64,000 nucleotides of DNA from Pontibacter lucknowensis (GTDB lineage Bacteria; Bacteroidota; Bacteroidia; Cytophagales; Hymenobacteraceae): assembly GCF_900156415.1 (NCBI RefSeq), contig NZ_FTNM01000001.1:620001-684000 (forward strand), in the 5' to 3' direction. Below, in pieces: positions 15,398-24,244 of this stretch. Both the position numbers and the translations under genes were made by a program. Under the pieces are notes generated by a model. The model did not search any database. It saw nothing but the letters and a program-made list of their open reading frames with translations, and was not told where the DNA came from. Positions within the stretch are counted from its first letter, which is position 1. The number at the start of each line of letters is the position of its first letter.

Positions 15398-17101
15398 TTA
15401 TTTTCGCGAGCTGTTCAACTGGTAGTTCAGGCTCATGTTCATACCGATCGCATAGGGTCTGCCCTGCGGCGCGGCGGCTTTGTCAGGATCGGCCACCAGG
15501 GTGCTGAAGTAGTGACGCACCTCCGGCCCGAGTGCCAGTGTCAGGTTTGGCGTGATGCGCTTGCCCACACCCACAGATGCATTGCCGGAGAACTGTACGT
15601 TGCGGAAAGGTGATTCGCTGTCGTTGGCAGCGTAGCTGACCGACTGCACGTCCTGGTTAGAAGCCGTCACGCTGGACTCCAGCAGGAAGTTGGCAGCCGC
15701 ACCTGCAGCTACATACATAAACCAGTCTTTATTGATATCCTGCTCGTACTGCAAGCCCAGTGGCACTGTCAGGTGGCGGTACTTGTACTCGGTAGCATAT
15801 GCATCCCCTGTACGGGCCACACTCACTGAGTCAGAAGAGAAGCCGTCGTTCAGCGAAGACACAAAGAAAGTAGACGGACTGAGTTCGTAGCGCTCGTTAG
15901 AGCGGGGCTTCACCCAGAACTGACGTACGATGTAGTTCGACTTCGAACGCGTCCTGCTCTCGCTATACCCTATACCTGTCAGCAGCTTCAGTTTCTCTTT
16001 CAGTTTGAAGCCGGCTTTGGCCTCTACCGCATAAGAGTAAGCCGGTTGCGTGCTCTCCTCAAACTCTTCACGTGCAGCCGTCATGTTCTGGAAAGACTCC
16101 TGTGAAGCATTTACACTTGGCCCAGACGCAGCGATGCTGAGCATGTTCCTGTTGTTGGAGCCTGGCATGGCTAGTGGATCCGGCAGGCCGATGTTCTGTT
16201 CAAAAACTGATGGGGCATAGGCCAGGTTCAGGCTCCAGCGGCTGCTTGACTTGGTTACTGCATCAGCCGATTTTGATTGCTGAGCAGCAAGTGCTCCCTG
16301 CGCCACCTCGGCTGTATGTTGGCGGCTGGCCTGGTGTGCCTCACTCATTTCTGCGAAGGACTTCGGCTTGGCTACCATCGACTGGTTACCTAATGGAAAT
16401 GGCTGACCTGCAGCTGCTGTGTTGTTACCGAACGTGATCGTCACGCTCTCCCAGGTAATGATTTGGGTATAGCGGTTGCCAGGCGCAAAAAGACTGCCTT
16501 GTGTAGCGCCAGAGTTACTGCCCGGGAAACCTCCTGACACATAGCCTCTGCTACGGCCCGGCATTGGCGTATAGCCCAGGTATGGACTGTAGCCCGGCGC
16601 CACATTGAAGTAGTCGCCGGCCTGTGGTTCGTTGCTCAGTTCGGAGGTTTCCGCAGTAACCGGCTGTTTGCCCTGGCGCATTCCAGCTGCACTTGCCGCG
16701 CTATTGGCCTGTGCTGTTTCTTCAACAGGAGTGTAGGCCATGGCAGAAGCCTCTTCTTGCTGTGCGGCATAGGCGCTCATGGCCTCCTCTACGGTTACAG
16801 GAGCATTAGCGGGCTTGGCTGCAGGCAGGGCGGCTATACCTGGCTGCACGCCTCCCTGGTTCATGCTGCCGTTGTAGTAGTAGGCCAACAGCGCACCTGT
16901 GACAGCAAACAGCACAAAACAGGCTGCGGCAAGCTGCCGGTAGAACAGGACACGCTTCTTATAATCTTTGTTTTCCTGCACTGTCAGGTCGTGGTCTATA
17001 CGGGCCCAAAGGTCCGGTGCAGGCCTGGCCTCCGCATCGAAAAGGCGACGCTGGAACTCATCTTCCAGAGTGTTTCGCTTATGGTTATTGGCTGATGACA
17101 T
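15398..17101 (-). CDS. putative anti-sigma / outer-membrane beta-barrel fusion protein
   Basis: 567 residues from the ATG at 17101; upstream codons lie in the sigma gene. Residues 1-50 are a hydrophilic anti-sigma-like segment (LEDEFQRRLFDAEARPAPDLWARIDHDL). One membrane helix follows (about 53-72, LAAACFVLFAVTGALLAYYY), then about 250 low-complexity residues. The C-terminal 200 form an outer-membrane-type beta-barrel (GFKLKEKLKLLTGIGYSE, TVPLGLQYEQ, GNASVGVGKRI). The start overlaps the end of the ECF sigma gene by 17 bases. I infer that it binds the sigma factor in the cytoplasm and senses the outer membrane or cell surface. Both the anti-sigma role and the topology are unproven. Confidence 0.75.
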   Translation of the reverse strand: MSSANNHKRNTLEDEFQRRLFDAEARPAPDLWARIDHDLTVQENKDYKKRVLFYRQLAAACFVLFAVTGALLAYYYNGSMNQGGVQPGIAALPAAKPANAPVTVEEAMSAYAAQQEEASAMAYTPVEETAQANSAASAAGMRQGKQPVTAETSELSNEPQAGDYFNVAPGYSPYLGYTPMPGRSRGYVSGGFPGSNSGATQGSLFAPGNRYTQIITWESVTITFGNNTAAAGQPFPLGNQSMVAKPKSFAEMSEAHQASRQHTAEVAQGALAAQQSKSADAVTKSSSRWSLNLAYAPSVFEQNIGLPDPLAMPGSNNRNMLSIAASGPSVNASQESFQNMTAAREEFEESTQPAYSYAVEAKAGFKLKEKLKLLTGIGYSESRTRSKSNYIVRQFWVKPRSNERYELSPSTFFVSSLNDGFSSDSVSVARTGDAYATEYKYRHLTVPLGLQYEQDINKDWFMYVAAGAAANFLLESSVTASNQDVQSVSYAANDSESPFRNVQFSGNASVGVGKRITPNLTLALGPEVRHYFSTLVADPDKAAAPQGRPYAIGMNMSLNYQLNSSRK

Positions 17102-17663
17102 GCTCTTGATATGTTTTATCCTGGCGCTCGAGCATACCTTGCAGTATAGCCCGCGCACGTGAATACTGTGACTTAGATGTACCTTCGGAAATGCCGAGCA
17201 TCTCCCCTATTTCTTTGTGATTGTAACCCTCGATGGCGTACAGGTTGAACACCATGCGGTAGCGTGGAGCGAGGCTTTGGATCATGCCGAGCAGTTCGTC
17301 CATGGAGTAACCCGTCAGGTTGACGTCCTCCGATGCGATATTGCCCGCTTCTTCCGTTTCATGTGAAACGGTCATGAGCGACTTCTGCCGCAGCTGTTTC
17401 AGGGCTGTGTTGATCATGATGCGACGCACCCAAAATTCCAGCGGACAGTCCCGCTTAAAATTCTGAATGTTGGCAAACACTTTCACAAAGCCTTCCTGCA
17501 TCATATCCTCTGCCTCAAAGCTAGTCGGGGCGTATCGCATACATACCGCCATCATCTTGCGGGAATAAAGGTCATAGAGCAGTCGCTGCATATCCCGCTT
17601 GCCGGCAATGCATCCCTCTATGAGTTTCTCCTCTTCTGATTTAGGTTTTGTAAAAAGCTTCAA
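17085..17663 (-). CDS. ECF RNA polymerase sigma factor
   Basis: 192 residues; the start is TTG at 17663, with AAGAGG five bases upstream and a stop codon further up in frame. Region 2 is seen around residues 20-95 (EAEDMMQEGFVKVFANIQNFKRDCPLEFWVRRIMINTAL in pieces). Region 4 is at about 125-180 (LAPRYRMVFNLYAIEGYNHKEIGEMLGISEGTSKSQYSRAR in pieces, a helix-turn-helix). It would direct polymerase to its own operon and stress or envelope genes. It overlaps the putative anti-sigma gene, as is common in ECF pairs. Confidence 0.93.
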   Translation of the reverse strand: MKLFTKPKSEEEKLIEGCIAGKRDMQRLLYDLYSRKMMAVCMRYAPTSFEAEDMMQEGFVKVFANIQNFKRDCPLEFWVRRIMINTALKQLRQKSLMTVSHETEEAGNIASEDVNLTGYSMDELLGMIQSLAPRYRMVFNLYAIEGYNHKEIGEMLGISEGTSKSQYSRARAILQGMLERQDKTYQEHVISQ

Positions 17664-17835
17664 ACGCCTCTTCTTTTAGCTTCACTCCTATGATTCCCAT
17701 AGCGAGGCAATGGTTGCAAGCACAAAAAAATATTTTTTCACCTCTGGTTGGTAGTATTAAAGCGCACCAAGAACAATTGCATGGTAAATATATTAAAATT
17801 AATTATTCCAACAACAGTAAAACAGTGTATAAACA

Positions 17836-17868
17836 GCGAAGGCCTCTCCGATAGGGAAAGGCCTTCGC
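17836..17868 (-). terminator. hairpin terminator after ykvA-like gene
   Basis: GCGAAGGCCT (17836-17845), a 13-base loop and AGGCCTTCGC (17859-17868), a perfect 10-bp stem. The T-rich tail on the minus strand is modest (GTTTATACACTG). Confidence 0.65.
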
Positions 17869-17894
17869 CGGGTTTGTTTAAGGTGAGAGAAGGT

Positions 17895-18296
17895 TTAAAG
17901 CAGTGTTAAAAACAAAAGTTTGTAGAGCATGATGGAAACAAGCGCAGCGATCAGCATCCAGGTATAACCGATGATCTGGTAAGCACCGGTAGCCCCTTCG
18001 CCTTCCTGGCTCAACACTTCGTACGCTTGCAGACGGGCCTGCCCAAGGATATTTTTGGACACCAACTGGTAGGCAGCATGTATACCCAGTACCACCAATA
18101 CTACATCATCCAGGAAGCCAAATACCGGCACCAGGTCAGGAATCAGATCGATGGGTGAAATTGCATAGCCGATGACCAAGGCCAAAAGAAGCGGCACATA
18201 CCATCTCACCTCCGGGTGACGGGCAGACAGGTATAGGGCGTATATCTCCGCATTCATCTCATGCGCTTTCTGGCGAAGGTAGGTCAACTGCATCAT
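17895..18296 (-). CDS. YkvA family membrane protein (DUF1232)
   Basis: 133 residues. The DUF1232 core is clear: WYVPLLLALVIGYAISPIDLIPD followed by GFLDDVVLVVLGI. A second helix lies at the C-terminus (YTWMLIAALVSIMLYKLLFLTLL). DUF1232 proteins are small inner-membrane proteins of unknown function. It lies 88 bases after aroE on the same strand, so it may be in that transcript. Confidence 0.88.
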   Translation of the reverse strand: MMQLTYLRQKAHEMNAEIYALYLSARHPEVRWYVPLLLALVIGYAISPIDLIPDLVPVFGFLDDVVLVVLGIHAAYQLVSKNILGQARLQAYEVLSQEGEGATGAYQIIGYTWMLIAALVSIMLYKLLFLTLL

Positions 18297-18384
18297 GGGT
18301 GTAAGAGTAAGGGAGTGATTTAATTCTCCTTACGCAGCAGCCCCACCAGAAAGTTTCATAATAACATAAAATAAACGCAATATT

Positions 18385-19131
18385 TTATTCGGACTTTTCG
18401 TTCGCCCAGATTTTCCAGGCGGCATCGGCCTGTGCGTAGAGCATGGGCAGGCCATTGATCGTATGCGCCCCAGCCAAGCGCCCATTTTGCAGGAACCGGG
18501 TTTCCTCCGGATTATATACCAAGTCGTAGAGATAATGACCAGGCATCAGTGCCTCGTAAGGTATAGCTGGAGCACTGCTTATATCAGGGGCCATACCCAG
18601 CGGTGTCGTATTGATAATCAGCGTATAAGCCTTCAGTACCTCCGGTGTTACGGCATCGTAGTGCAGCTGCTTTTCAGTAGGGTTACGGGAGACGGAGGTA
18701 TAAGGTATAGCCAGTGCATCCAGGGCAGCCCATACTGCCTTCGCAGCACCGCCCGTTCCGAGTACCAAAGCGTTGGCGCCTTCACCGGCCGGATAGAACT
18801 GCCGCAGCGTATCCCGAAAACCAATGAAGTCGGTGTTGAAGCCTTTTGTTCTGCCTCCCTCTATTTTGATGGTGTTCACGGCCCCTATACGGGCAGCACT
18901 TTCATCCAGTTCGTGCAGGTATGGGATAACGGCTTCTTTATAAGGCACCGTTACATTCAGACCAACCAAAGCAGACTCACCTGCCAGCAGATCAGGAAAT
19001 GCTGTGATGTCAGGCAGTTCATACAATTCGTAAGCCGCATCGGCTATACCTTCCTGCTCAAATTTTGAGGTGAAGTAGCGCTTCGAGAATGAGTGCCCGA
19101 GCTTCTTGCCAATGAGTCCGAACCTGCGCAT
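18385..19131 (-). CDS. aroE: shikimate dehydrogenase
   Basis: 248 residues. MRRFGLIGKKLGHSFSKRYF contains the shikimate-binding GxxLxHSxS. The catalytic Lys is in LNVTVPYKEAVIP (NVTxPxK), and Asp in NTDFIGF. The NADP-binding loop is VLGTGGAAKAV. It reduces 3-dehydroshikimate to shikimate in aromatic amino acid synthesis. The stop of the upstream DUF368 gene is 2 bases before its start, so the two are co-transcribed. Confidence 0.96.
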   Translation of the reverse strand: MRRFGLIGKKLGHSFSKRYFTSKFEQEGIADAAYELYELPDITAFPDLLAGESALVGLNVTVPYKEAVIPYLHELDESAARIGAVNTIKIEGGRTKGFNTDFIGFRDTLRQFYPAGEGANALVLGTGGAAKAVWAALDALAIPYTSVSRNPTEKQLHYDAVTPEVLKAYTLIINTTPLGMAPDISSAPAIPYEALMPGHYLYDLVYNPEETRFLQNGRLAGAHTINGLPMLYAQADAAWKIWANEKSE

Positions 19132-19133
19132 GA

Positions 19134-20084
19134 TTATACCCTTTCCACTGTGTTGGGGTCGTCTGTGAGGCGGTCGATCAGGTATACCAGCAGGAAGCCG
19201 AAGATAGCTAAGCCAATAGCGTATAGCAGATAAGATGGCTCACCGGTTAGCTGCTCAAAGGCACCTGGCGAAATGTTCTCTTGCACCAGCGGCTTTACCA
19301 CACCGTGACGATCAGTGTACGTTTCCACGGTCTCTTTCCAGGGCCATACCTTGTTAAGCGAACCCACCATAAAACCCGTCAGCAGTGCCACCGTGGTATT
19401 GTAATGGTTCTTGAGCATCCAGTTGAGCACATGCGAGAAAGCCAACAAGCCTGTCACGCAGCCTACCGCAAACACCGCGATAATGTCCAGTTTCAGCTCC
19501 TTGAGGGCGTTCATCATAAACTCATACTTCGCCATAAGCAGCAGCAGGAAGCTCCCCGAAAGGCCAGGCAAGATCATGGCGCAAATGGCAATAGCCCCAG
19601 ACAGCAGGATGAACCAGTAAGCCTCCGGCGTTTGCATGGGCACTGCTATGGTCACCCAGTAGGCAATAGCCACACCCGCTATACCTGCCAGCAGCACGAT
19701 GGGTCGCCACTTGGTTATTTTCTTACCCACTACCACCGTAGAGGCTACAATCAGACCGAAGAAGAAAGCCCACAGCAATATAGTGTGATTCTCAAGCAGG
19801 TAAACTACCAGCCTGGAAAGGGAGGCGATCGAAAACAGGATACCTCCTACCAGCACTACCAGAAAGGTCCCGTTGATGTGTCGCCAAAACCCCATGAGGT
19901 CGAAGCGGGACAGCAGGCGCAGCGCCTCTCCGTTGACAGAGCGAATAGAGTCCAGCAGTTCTTCGTAAATGCCCGTGATGAAGGCGATCGTACCGCCGGA
20001 CACGCCCGGCACCACATCGGCTGCCCCCATGCCCATCCCTTTCGAAAACAGTAGCAGGTACTCTTTTAAAGATCGTCGTCTCAT
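19134..20084 (-). CDS. DUF368 membrane protein, probable undecaprenyl-phosphate translocase (PopT type)
   Basis: 316 residues with about eight to nine membrane segments. The hallmark is GMGMGAADVVPGVSGGTIAFITGIYEEL in two pieces at residues 15-42, and a second internal copy ICAMILPGLSGSFLLLLM near 165-185. DUF368 proteins have been linked to flipping of undecaprenyl phosphate back to the cytoplasm, recycling the lipid carrier of cell-wall and polysaccharide synthesis. Substrate assignment is from family knowledge. It is first in a two- or three-gene transcript with aroE. Confidence 0.9.
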   Translation of the reverse strand: MRRRSLKEYLLLFSKGMGMGAADVVPGVSGGTIAFITGIYEELLDSIRSVNGEALRLLSRFDLMGFWRHINGTFLVVLVGGILFSIASLSRLVVYLLENHTILLWAFFFGLIVASTVVVGKKITKWRPIVLLAGIAGVAIAYWVTIAVPMQTPEAYWFILLSGAIAICAMILPGLSGSFLLLLMAKYEFMMNALKELKLDIIAVFAVGCVTGLLAFSHVLNWMLKNHYNTTVALLTGFMVGSLNKVWPWKETVETYTDRHGVVKPLVQENISPGAFEQLTGEPSYLLYAIGLAIFGFLLVYLIDRLTDDPNTVERV

Positions 20085-20110
20085 GCTTTTAAAATCTGGA
20101 TTTAGCTAAG

Positions 20111-20152
20111 CACAAAAAAATTGCCCGTCGGGCTGACCGATGGGCAATTTTC
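20111..20152 (-). terminator. intrinsic terminator of the 24.2-20.2 kb operon
   Basis: Minus strand: AAAATTGCCCATCGGTC, a 3-base loop, then CCGACGGGCAATTTTTTT. Strong stem and T-tract 16 bases after the phosphosulfolactate synthase stop. Confidence 0.88.
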
Positions 20153-20168
20153 TTTTATCTGTTATGTA

Positions 20169-20957
20169 TTAAGCGTCTATGATTGGCTGTCCGTTGTTGA
20201 TGAAGTGGTTGAACGTATCACCACGCAATCCCAGACGGATCGTCTCAAGCGGAATTACCTCATTTGGTGCAATGTTCCCCAGGTTCACGTTGGCACCCAG
20301 CAGCTTGATGAACCACACCTGCTGTGCTTTCTGCGGGGCCTCCCACAGAATTTTCTCAAACGGGACCTGCGTCAGAATCTCTTCTACCAGACCGCTGCGC
20401 ACCTCGCCTGTAGAGCGGAACAAACCTACGTTACCACCCTCACGGGCCTCACCAATTACTTTCCAGGCACCAGCCTCCAGTTCGGCTTTCATCAGTCTGA
20501 TCCACATATAAGGAGGAATGATCTTCTCAGCGTCCTTGGAGCCAACCTCTGACAAGACAGTTACCTGCTCTGCCAGGGTCTGGATGTAACCACACTTCTT
20601 CTCGTGGTTCATTTCAATTGAGCCATCGGATACTTCGGCGAAAGTCATGTTGTACTTATCCAGCACGCGACGATAATCATCGAACTGATTGCGGGCGATA
20701 AAAGCCTCGAACAAAGTGCCGCCAAAGTATACAGGTATACCGGCTGCGCGGTACACGTCAAGTTTCTTCTGCAGGTTAGGCACCACATACGAAGTGGCCC
20801 AGCCCAGTTTTACAATGTCTACGTACTCCCCTGCTACTTCCAGGAAATCCTCTACTTCACGTATACTCAGGCCTTTGTCCATTGCCATGGTGAAACCACG
20901 GTCACGGGGTTTCACTTCACGCTCTGGCAGGCCATTTAAAATATAGTTGCTGTTCAT
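20169..20957 (-). CDS. phosphosulfolactate synthase family protein (ComA-like)
   Basis: 262 residues. The ComA family TIM-barrel pattern is plain: PRDRGFTMAMDKGLS, VDIVKLGWATSYV, GIPVYFGGTLFEAF, EVSDGSIEM and IRLGLRGDTF. In methanogens ComA adds sulfite to phosphoenolpyruvate to make phosphosulfolactate for coenzyme M. Bacteroidota lack coenzyme M; a role in sulfonate or sulfonolipid synthesis is possible but only inferred. No comB or comC is nearby. Its ATG overlaps the stop of the TPR gene (TAATG), so translation is probably coupled. Confidence 0.88.
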   Translation of the reverse strand: MNSNYILNGLPEREVKPRDRGFTMAMDKGLSIREVEDFLEVAGEYVDIVKLGWATSYVVPNLQKKLDVYRAAGIPVYFGGTLFEAFIARNQFDDYRRVLDKYNMTFAEVSDGSIEMNHEKKCGYIQTLAEQVTVLSEVGSKDAEKIIPPYMWIRLMKAELEAGAWKVIGEAREGGNVGLFRSTGEVRSGLVEEILTQVPFEKILWEAPQKAQQVWFIKLLGANVNLGNIAPNEVIPLETIRLGLRGDTFNHFINNGQPIIDA

Positions 20958-22354
20958 TACTTGCGGTATTGGTCAATTAATCGGGATAATGCGCGCTGCG
21001 ACTCCAGCTCAGGGAAGAACTCAAACAACAGCTTATGTTTATCGAAGTCCAAAATTAACGCATTTTCCAAATAATTGTATGCTTCGCGGTATTTTCCTGC
21101 CGAAAGCATATAGGCGCAAGCCCTATAATACAGCTCAGCCTCGTCAGGCTGCAATTCTATCGCATTCAGAATAATTTCGGTCGCCTCCTCAAAGTTTCCC
21201 TGCTCATAGAGGATGATTGACCAGTTGAGGTAAATGTCTTTATCCTCGGGTTGGATTTCGGCTGCGCGGGCATAACTCTCCAGTGCCGATACCACATGAC
21301 CTACATGATATTCTGCTGAGGCCAAGGCTACCCAGTAGTCCACACTGTCGTCATAAAGCGTGACAGCCTTCTTAAAGAAGTGCACCGATTCGTACCACTT
21401 TCCCTGCGCGTCCAGCACTACGCCTATCCCAAACCAGGCTTCGTCCATTTCCGGATCCAGATCGATGGCTTTCTGGTAGTAACGGCGCGACAGGTCCCAC
21501 TGCTGCATCTTCTCGTAGCACTCACCTATGTTGCAGAACACCTCCGCCGAAGGCGACCCATGCTCCAGCATCCCATTAAAGGCCTCAATGGCTTTGGTAT
21601 ACTCGCCTATAAACACATAGGCATTGGCCATGTTGTTGTAAGCCGTAATGAAGTCAGGCTTGATGATGGTGGCATAATCGTAGGCGGCAATGGCTTTTTC
21701 GTAAGACCCCAGCTTGTTGTACACATTGCCCAGGTTGAACCAGGCCACATACGAGTAGGGGTCTTTATCGATAAAGGCCTGGAAGAATGGAAGTTCTTCG
21801 CGCATGGTTCCTGTAATCTCCATGCAGTAGATGATCTCCTGCATGGCGGCCTCATTTTCCACGTTCAGCTCAATGCACTTTTTATAGTACTTAACAGCCG
21901 AGCTGAACTTGCCCCAACTCTGATAGGTCAGGCCAATATTGAAGTATATATCGTCGCGGTCCTCAGCAAAGGCCAGCGCTTTTTTGAAATGGTCTACGGC
22001 ATCGCGGTACTCGCCGCGCTGCGTGAATATGATGCCCCGGGTCAGGAGCACGTCAGGGTTCTGCGGCTCCACCTCGGCTACCTGGTCGATGAGCACCATG
22101 GCGTCATCGAAGTTGCCGGACATTGCCAGCAATTGCGCCTTGTCTATTTGAAGCCCGGTCGAAAAAGGATATTGTGCTATAGCAGAATCACAGGCCAGCA
22201 GCGCTTTCTTATAATCAAAGTTGGCGGTATAGTGGTCTATGATATATTCAAAATCGGTCAGGTCAAAAAAAACGGTCTCGTTAGTCCCCAGCATCTGCTC
22301 GAACCGAATAATCAGTTCAGAATCCTCGCTGTGCTCGTCAAAATTCTCTTTCAT
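20957..22354 (-). CDS. cytoplasmic TPR-repeat protein
   Basis: 465 residues with no signal peptide. At least nine TPR units run from about residue 45 to 440 (for example DVLLTRGIIFTQRGEYRDAV, DDIYFNIGLTYQSWGKFSSA, ITAYNNMANAYVFIGEYTKA). The N-terminus is acidic. It is probably a protein-interaction scaffold; partners are unknown. It sits between the reductase gene (70 bases upstream) and the ComA-like gene (one-base overlap). Confidence 0.88.
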   Translation of the reverse strand: MKENFDEHSEDSELIIRFEQMLGTNETVFFDLTDFEYIIDHYTANFDYKKALLACDSAIAQYPFSTGLQIDKAQLLAMSGNFDDAMVLIDQVAEVEPQNPDVLLTRGIIFTQRGEYRDAVDHFKKALAFAEDRDDIYFNIGLTYQSWGKFSSAVKYYKKCIELNVENEAAMQEIIYCMEITGTMREELPFFQAFIDKDPYSYVAWFNLGNVYNKLGSYEKAIAAYDYATIIKPDFITAYNNMANAYVFIGEYTKAIEAFNGMLEHGSPSAEVFCNIGECYEKMQQWDLSRRYYQKAIDLDPEMDEAWFGIGVVLDAQGKWYESVHFFKKAVTLYDDSVDYWVALASAEYHVGHVVSALESYARAAEIQPEDKDIYLNWSIILYEQGNFEEATEIILNAIELQPDEAELYYRACAYMLSAGKYREAYNYLENALILDFDKHKLLFEFFPELESQRALSRLIDQYRK

Positions 22355-22424
22355 CTCCTATATCCCACAAACTGCTAAAAAGGCAGCTCTTGTCTTTTAA
22401 CTACATTTATAAACTGCAAATAGT

Positions 22425-23435
22425 TTAGTTTGCGCGGGTCAGTTCCGGACCTCTCTGATTCTGTGCTATTTGCAGCAAAACCTGGCACGTCCAGGCGATG
22501 GATTCGCTCAGTGGCCTGAATTCCATACCCGTTGTTTTCCGAACTTTCTGATTGTCAAACAGGTGGCTCTTAGCAGTTACGCGTGCCGTGTCTTTGGTGA
22601 TCAGTGGCCGGCCTCCTGTAAGCCAGGCACGGACATGTTCCAGCCGCCACACCACTTCGGCCAGCGCCGGAGAAACTCTCATGGAGGGGGCTTTTTTGCC
22701 GAAACATCGTGCAGCCTCCGCAAAGAACTCTTTGTAAGTGAGCTGTCCTGTATTCAGTATAAACCGTTCGCCGGAAACATCCGAGAATGTCAGCCGCATC
22801 ATAGCTTCCACCACATCGCGCACATCCACAAAGTTGGCGCTGCCCGGGGTATAGAAAGGTCGCTGCTGGTATACATACTTGAAGAGGCGGGTGCTACTGC
22901 GGTTCCAGTCGGCTGGCCCCAGTACGACGGAGGGGTTCACGATCACGGCCTGCAGACCTTCCGCTATACCTCGCCATACTTCCAGCTCGCCATAGTGCTT
23001 CGACTCGGCGTAAGCTGATTGCTTCTCACCGGCATCCCACTTACTGGTTTCATTCAGCAGGGTCGTTTCCTTGCTGCGGCCAATAGCCGCGATCGAGCTC
23101 ACATGGCATAGCTTGATCTCCTCCTCTGCATCCAGACAGGCATCTACTATGTTAGCGGTACCTTCCACATTCACCTGTTGCAACAGCTCGGCATCCTGTG
23201 GGGCGTAAGACACTAATCCGGCGCTATGAAACACGTAGCTTACTCCTTTCAATGCTTTCCGGAGCAAGGCAATATCCAGTATATCGCCCTCCACCCAATC
23301 TACCTGGTCGGCCTGCGCGACAGCCGGCACCTGCCCCCTGTACAGCGCACGCACACGGTGGCCCTGCGCAACGAGTGCCGGTATAAGATAGCTGCCAATC
23401 AGGCCACTGCCGCCTGTCACGAAAACCATCGACAT
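22425..23435 (-). CDS. NAD-dependent epimerase/dehydratase family protein
   Basis: 336 residues, extended SDR fold. The NAD(P) loop is VFVTGGSGLIGSYL (residues 4-17). SSIAAIG and YAESKHYGE (YxxxK) form the active site. It resembles dihydroflavonol-reductase-like sugar/steroid reductases; the substrate cannot be told. It starts 22 bases after the PHP phosphatase stop, in the same operon. Confidence 0.9.
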   Translation of the reverse strand: MSMVFVTGGSGLIGSYLIPALVAQGHRVRALYRGQVPAVAQADQVDWVEGDILDIALLRKALKGVSYVFHSAGLVSYAPQDAELLQQVNVEGTANIVDACLDAEEEIKLCHVSSIAAIGRSKETTLLNETSKWDAGEKQSAYAESKHYGELEVWRGIAEGLQAVIVNPSVVLGPADWNRSSTRLFKYVYQQRPFYTPGSANFVDVRDVVEAMMRLTFSDVSGERFILNTGQLTYKEFFAEAARCFGKKAPSMRVSPALAEVVWRLEHVRAWLTGGRPLITKDTARVTAKSHLFDNQKVRKTTGMEFRPLSESIAWTCQVLLQIAQNQRGPELTRAN

Positions 23436-23457
23436 GGGTATAGGGGAAGTTAAGGGA

Positions 23458-24204
23458 TTATAATTTACTGTTGAGTAGCGGAAGCTCCAGGGCTTTCACT
23501 AGGTACTTTGAGCAAAGCACTTTTTGCAGGTTGGCAACGTGCTTCGGGCTATGCGCATCAGAACCCAGAAAGTCAACCAGGCCGGCATCAATAAGTTTTT
23601 CAATGACTATTTTGGCACCCGGCGAGTAATAGCCGGTGAGGGAATTCAGGTTCGGCTGCAACAGCACACCCTGTTCACGCAGTCGTACCAGGTCGTCGAA
23701 CTTGCCATAAAAATAGGTATAGCGCTCGGGGTGGGCCAACACCGGTTTATAACCCAGTGACTGCATCCGGAAGATGGCCTCGCGCAGGTTGAGCGGCTCG
23801 TTCAGGAAAGAGGTCTCGAACAGCAGGTAATTGTCGCCAAACGTGAGCAGCTCCTCGTTGTCCTCCAACTTCTGCAGCAGCGCCTCGTCTAGGTAGTGCT
23901 CGGCGGCGCAGGCCAGTTCCATCTCAATGCCTTCGGCCGTTACGGCATCCTGCAGCACTTTCAGCTGTGTGCGTATGATCTCGGGCGTGTTGCGGTAGAA
24001 ATCGCTCATGATATGGGGCGTCATGATCAGCTTGCGGTAGCCTAGCTCCTGCATGCCGCGCACCAGCTCCAGCGACTGCTCCACCGTGGCGGCGCCGTCG
24101 TCTATACCTGGCAGTATATGGGAGTGCATGTCCACGCCGAGCACACCCAGCGACTCAACCTGTACTTCTTCCTTGCCAAACAGATTCTGGAAAAACTTTA
24201 TCAT
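23458..24204 (-). CDS. CpsB/CapC-type PHP tyrosine phosphatase
   Basis: 248 residues. PHP-domain metal ligands are visible: GVDMHSHILPGIDDGA (HxH, then D) near residue 25, MTPHIM, CAAEHYLD, VLAHPERY and LGSDAHSP. CpsB/YwqE-type enzymes are Mn-dependent protein-tyrosine phosphatases that control polysaccharide export kinases. No kinase or capsule gene is next to it here. It is the first gene of the four-gene operon ending at 20169. Confidence 0.92.
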   Translation of the reverse strand: MIKFFQNLFGKEEVQVESLGVLGVDMHSHILPGIDDGAATVEQSLELVRGMQELGYRKLIMTPHIMSDFYRNTPEIIRTQLKVLQDAVTAEGIEMELACAAEHYLDEALLQKLEDNEELLTFGDNYLLFETSFLNEPLNLREAIFRMQSLGYKPVLAHPERYTYFYGKFDDLVRLREQGVLLQPNLNSLTGYYSPGAKIVIEKLIDAGLVDFLGSDAHSPKHVANLQKVLCSKYLVKALELPLLNSKL

Positions 24205-24244
24205 TTGCTCAATTCAACCGTATGTACACGGCACAAAACACAAA

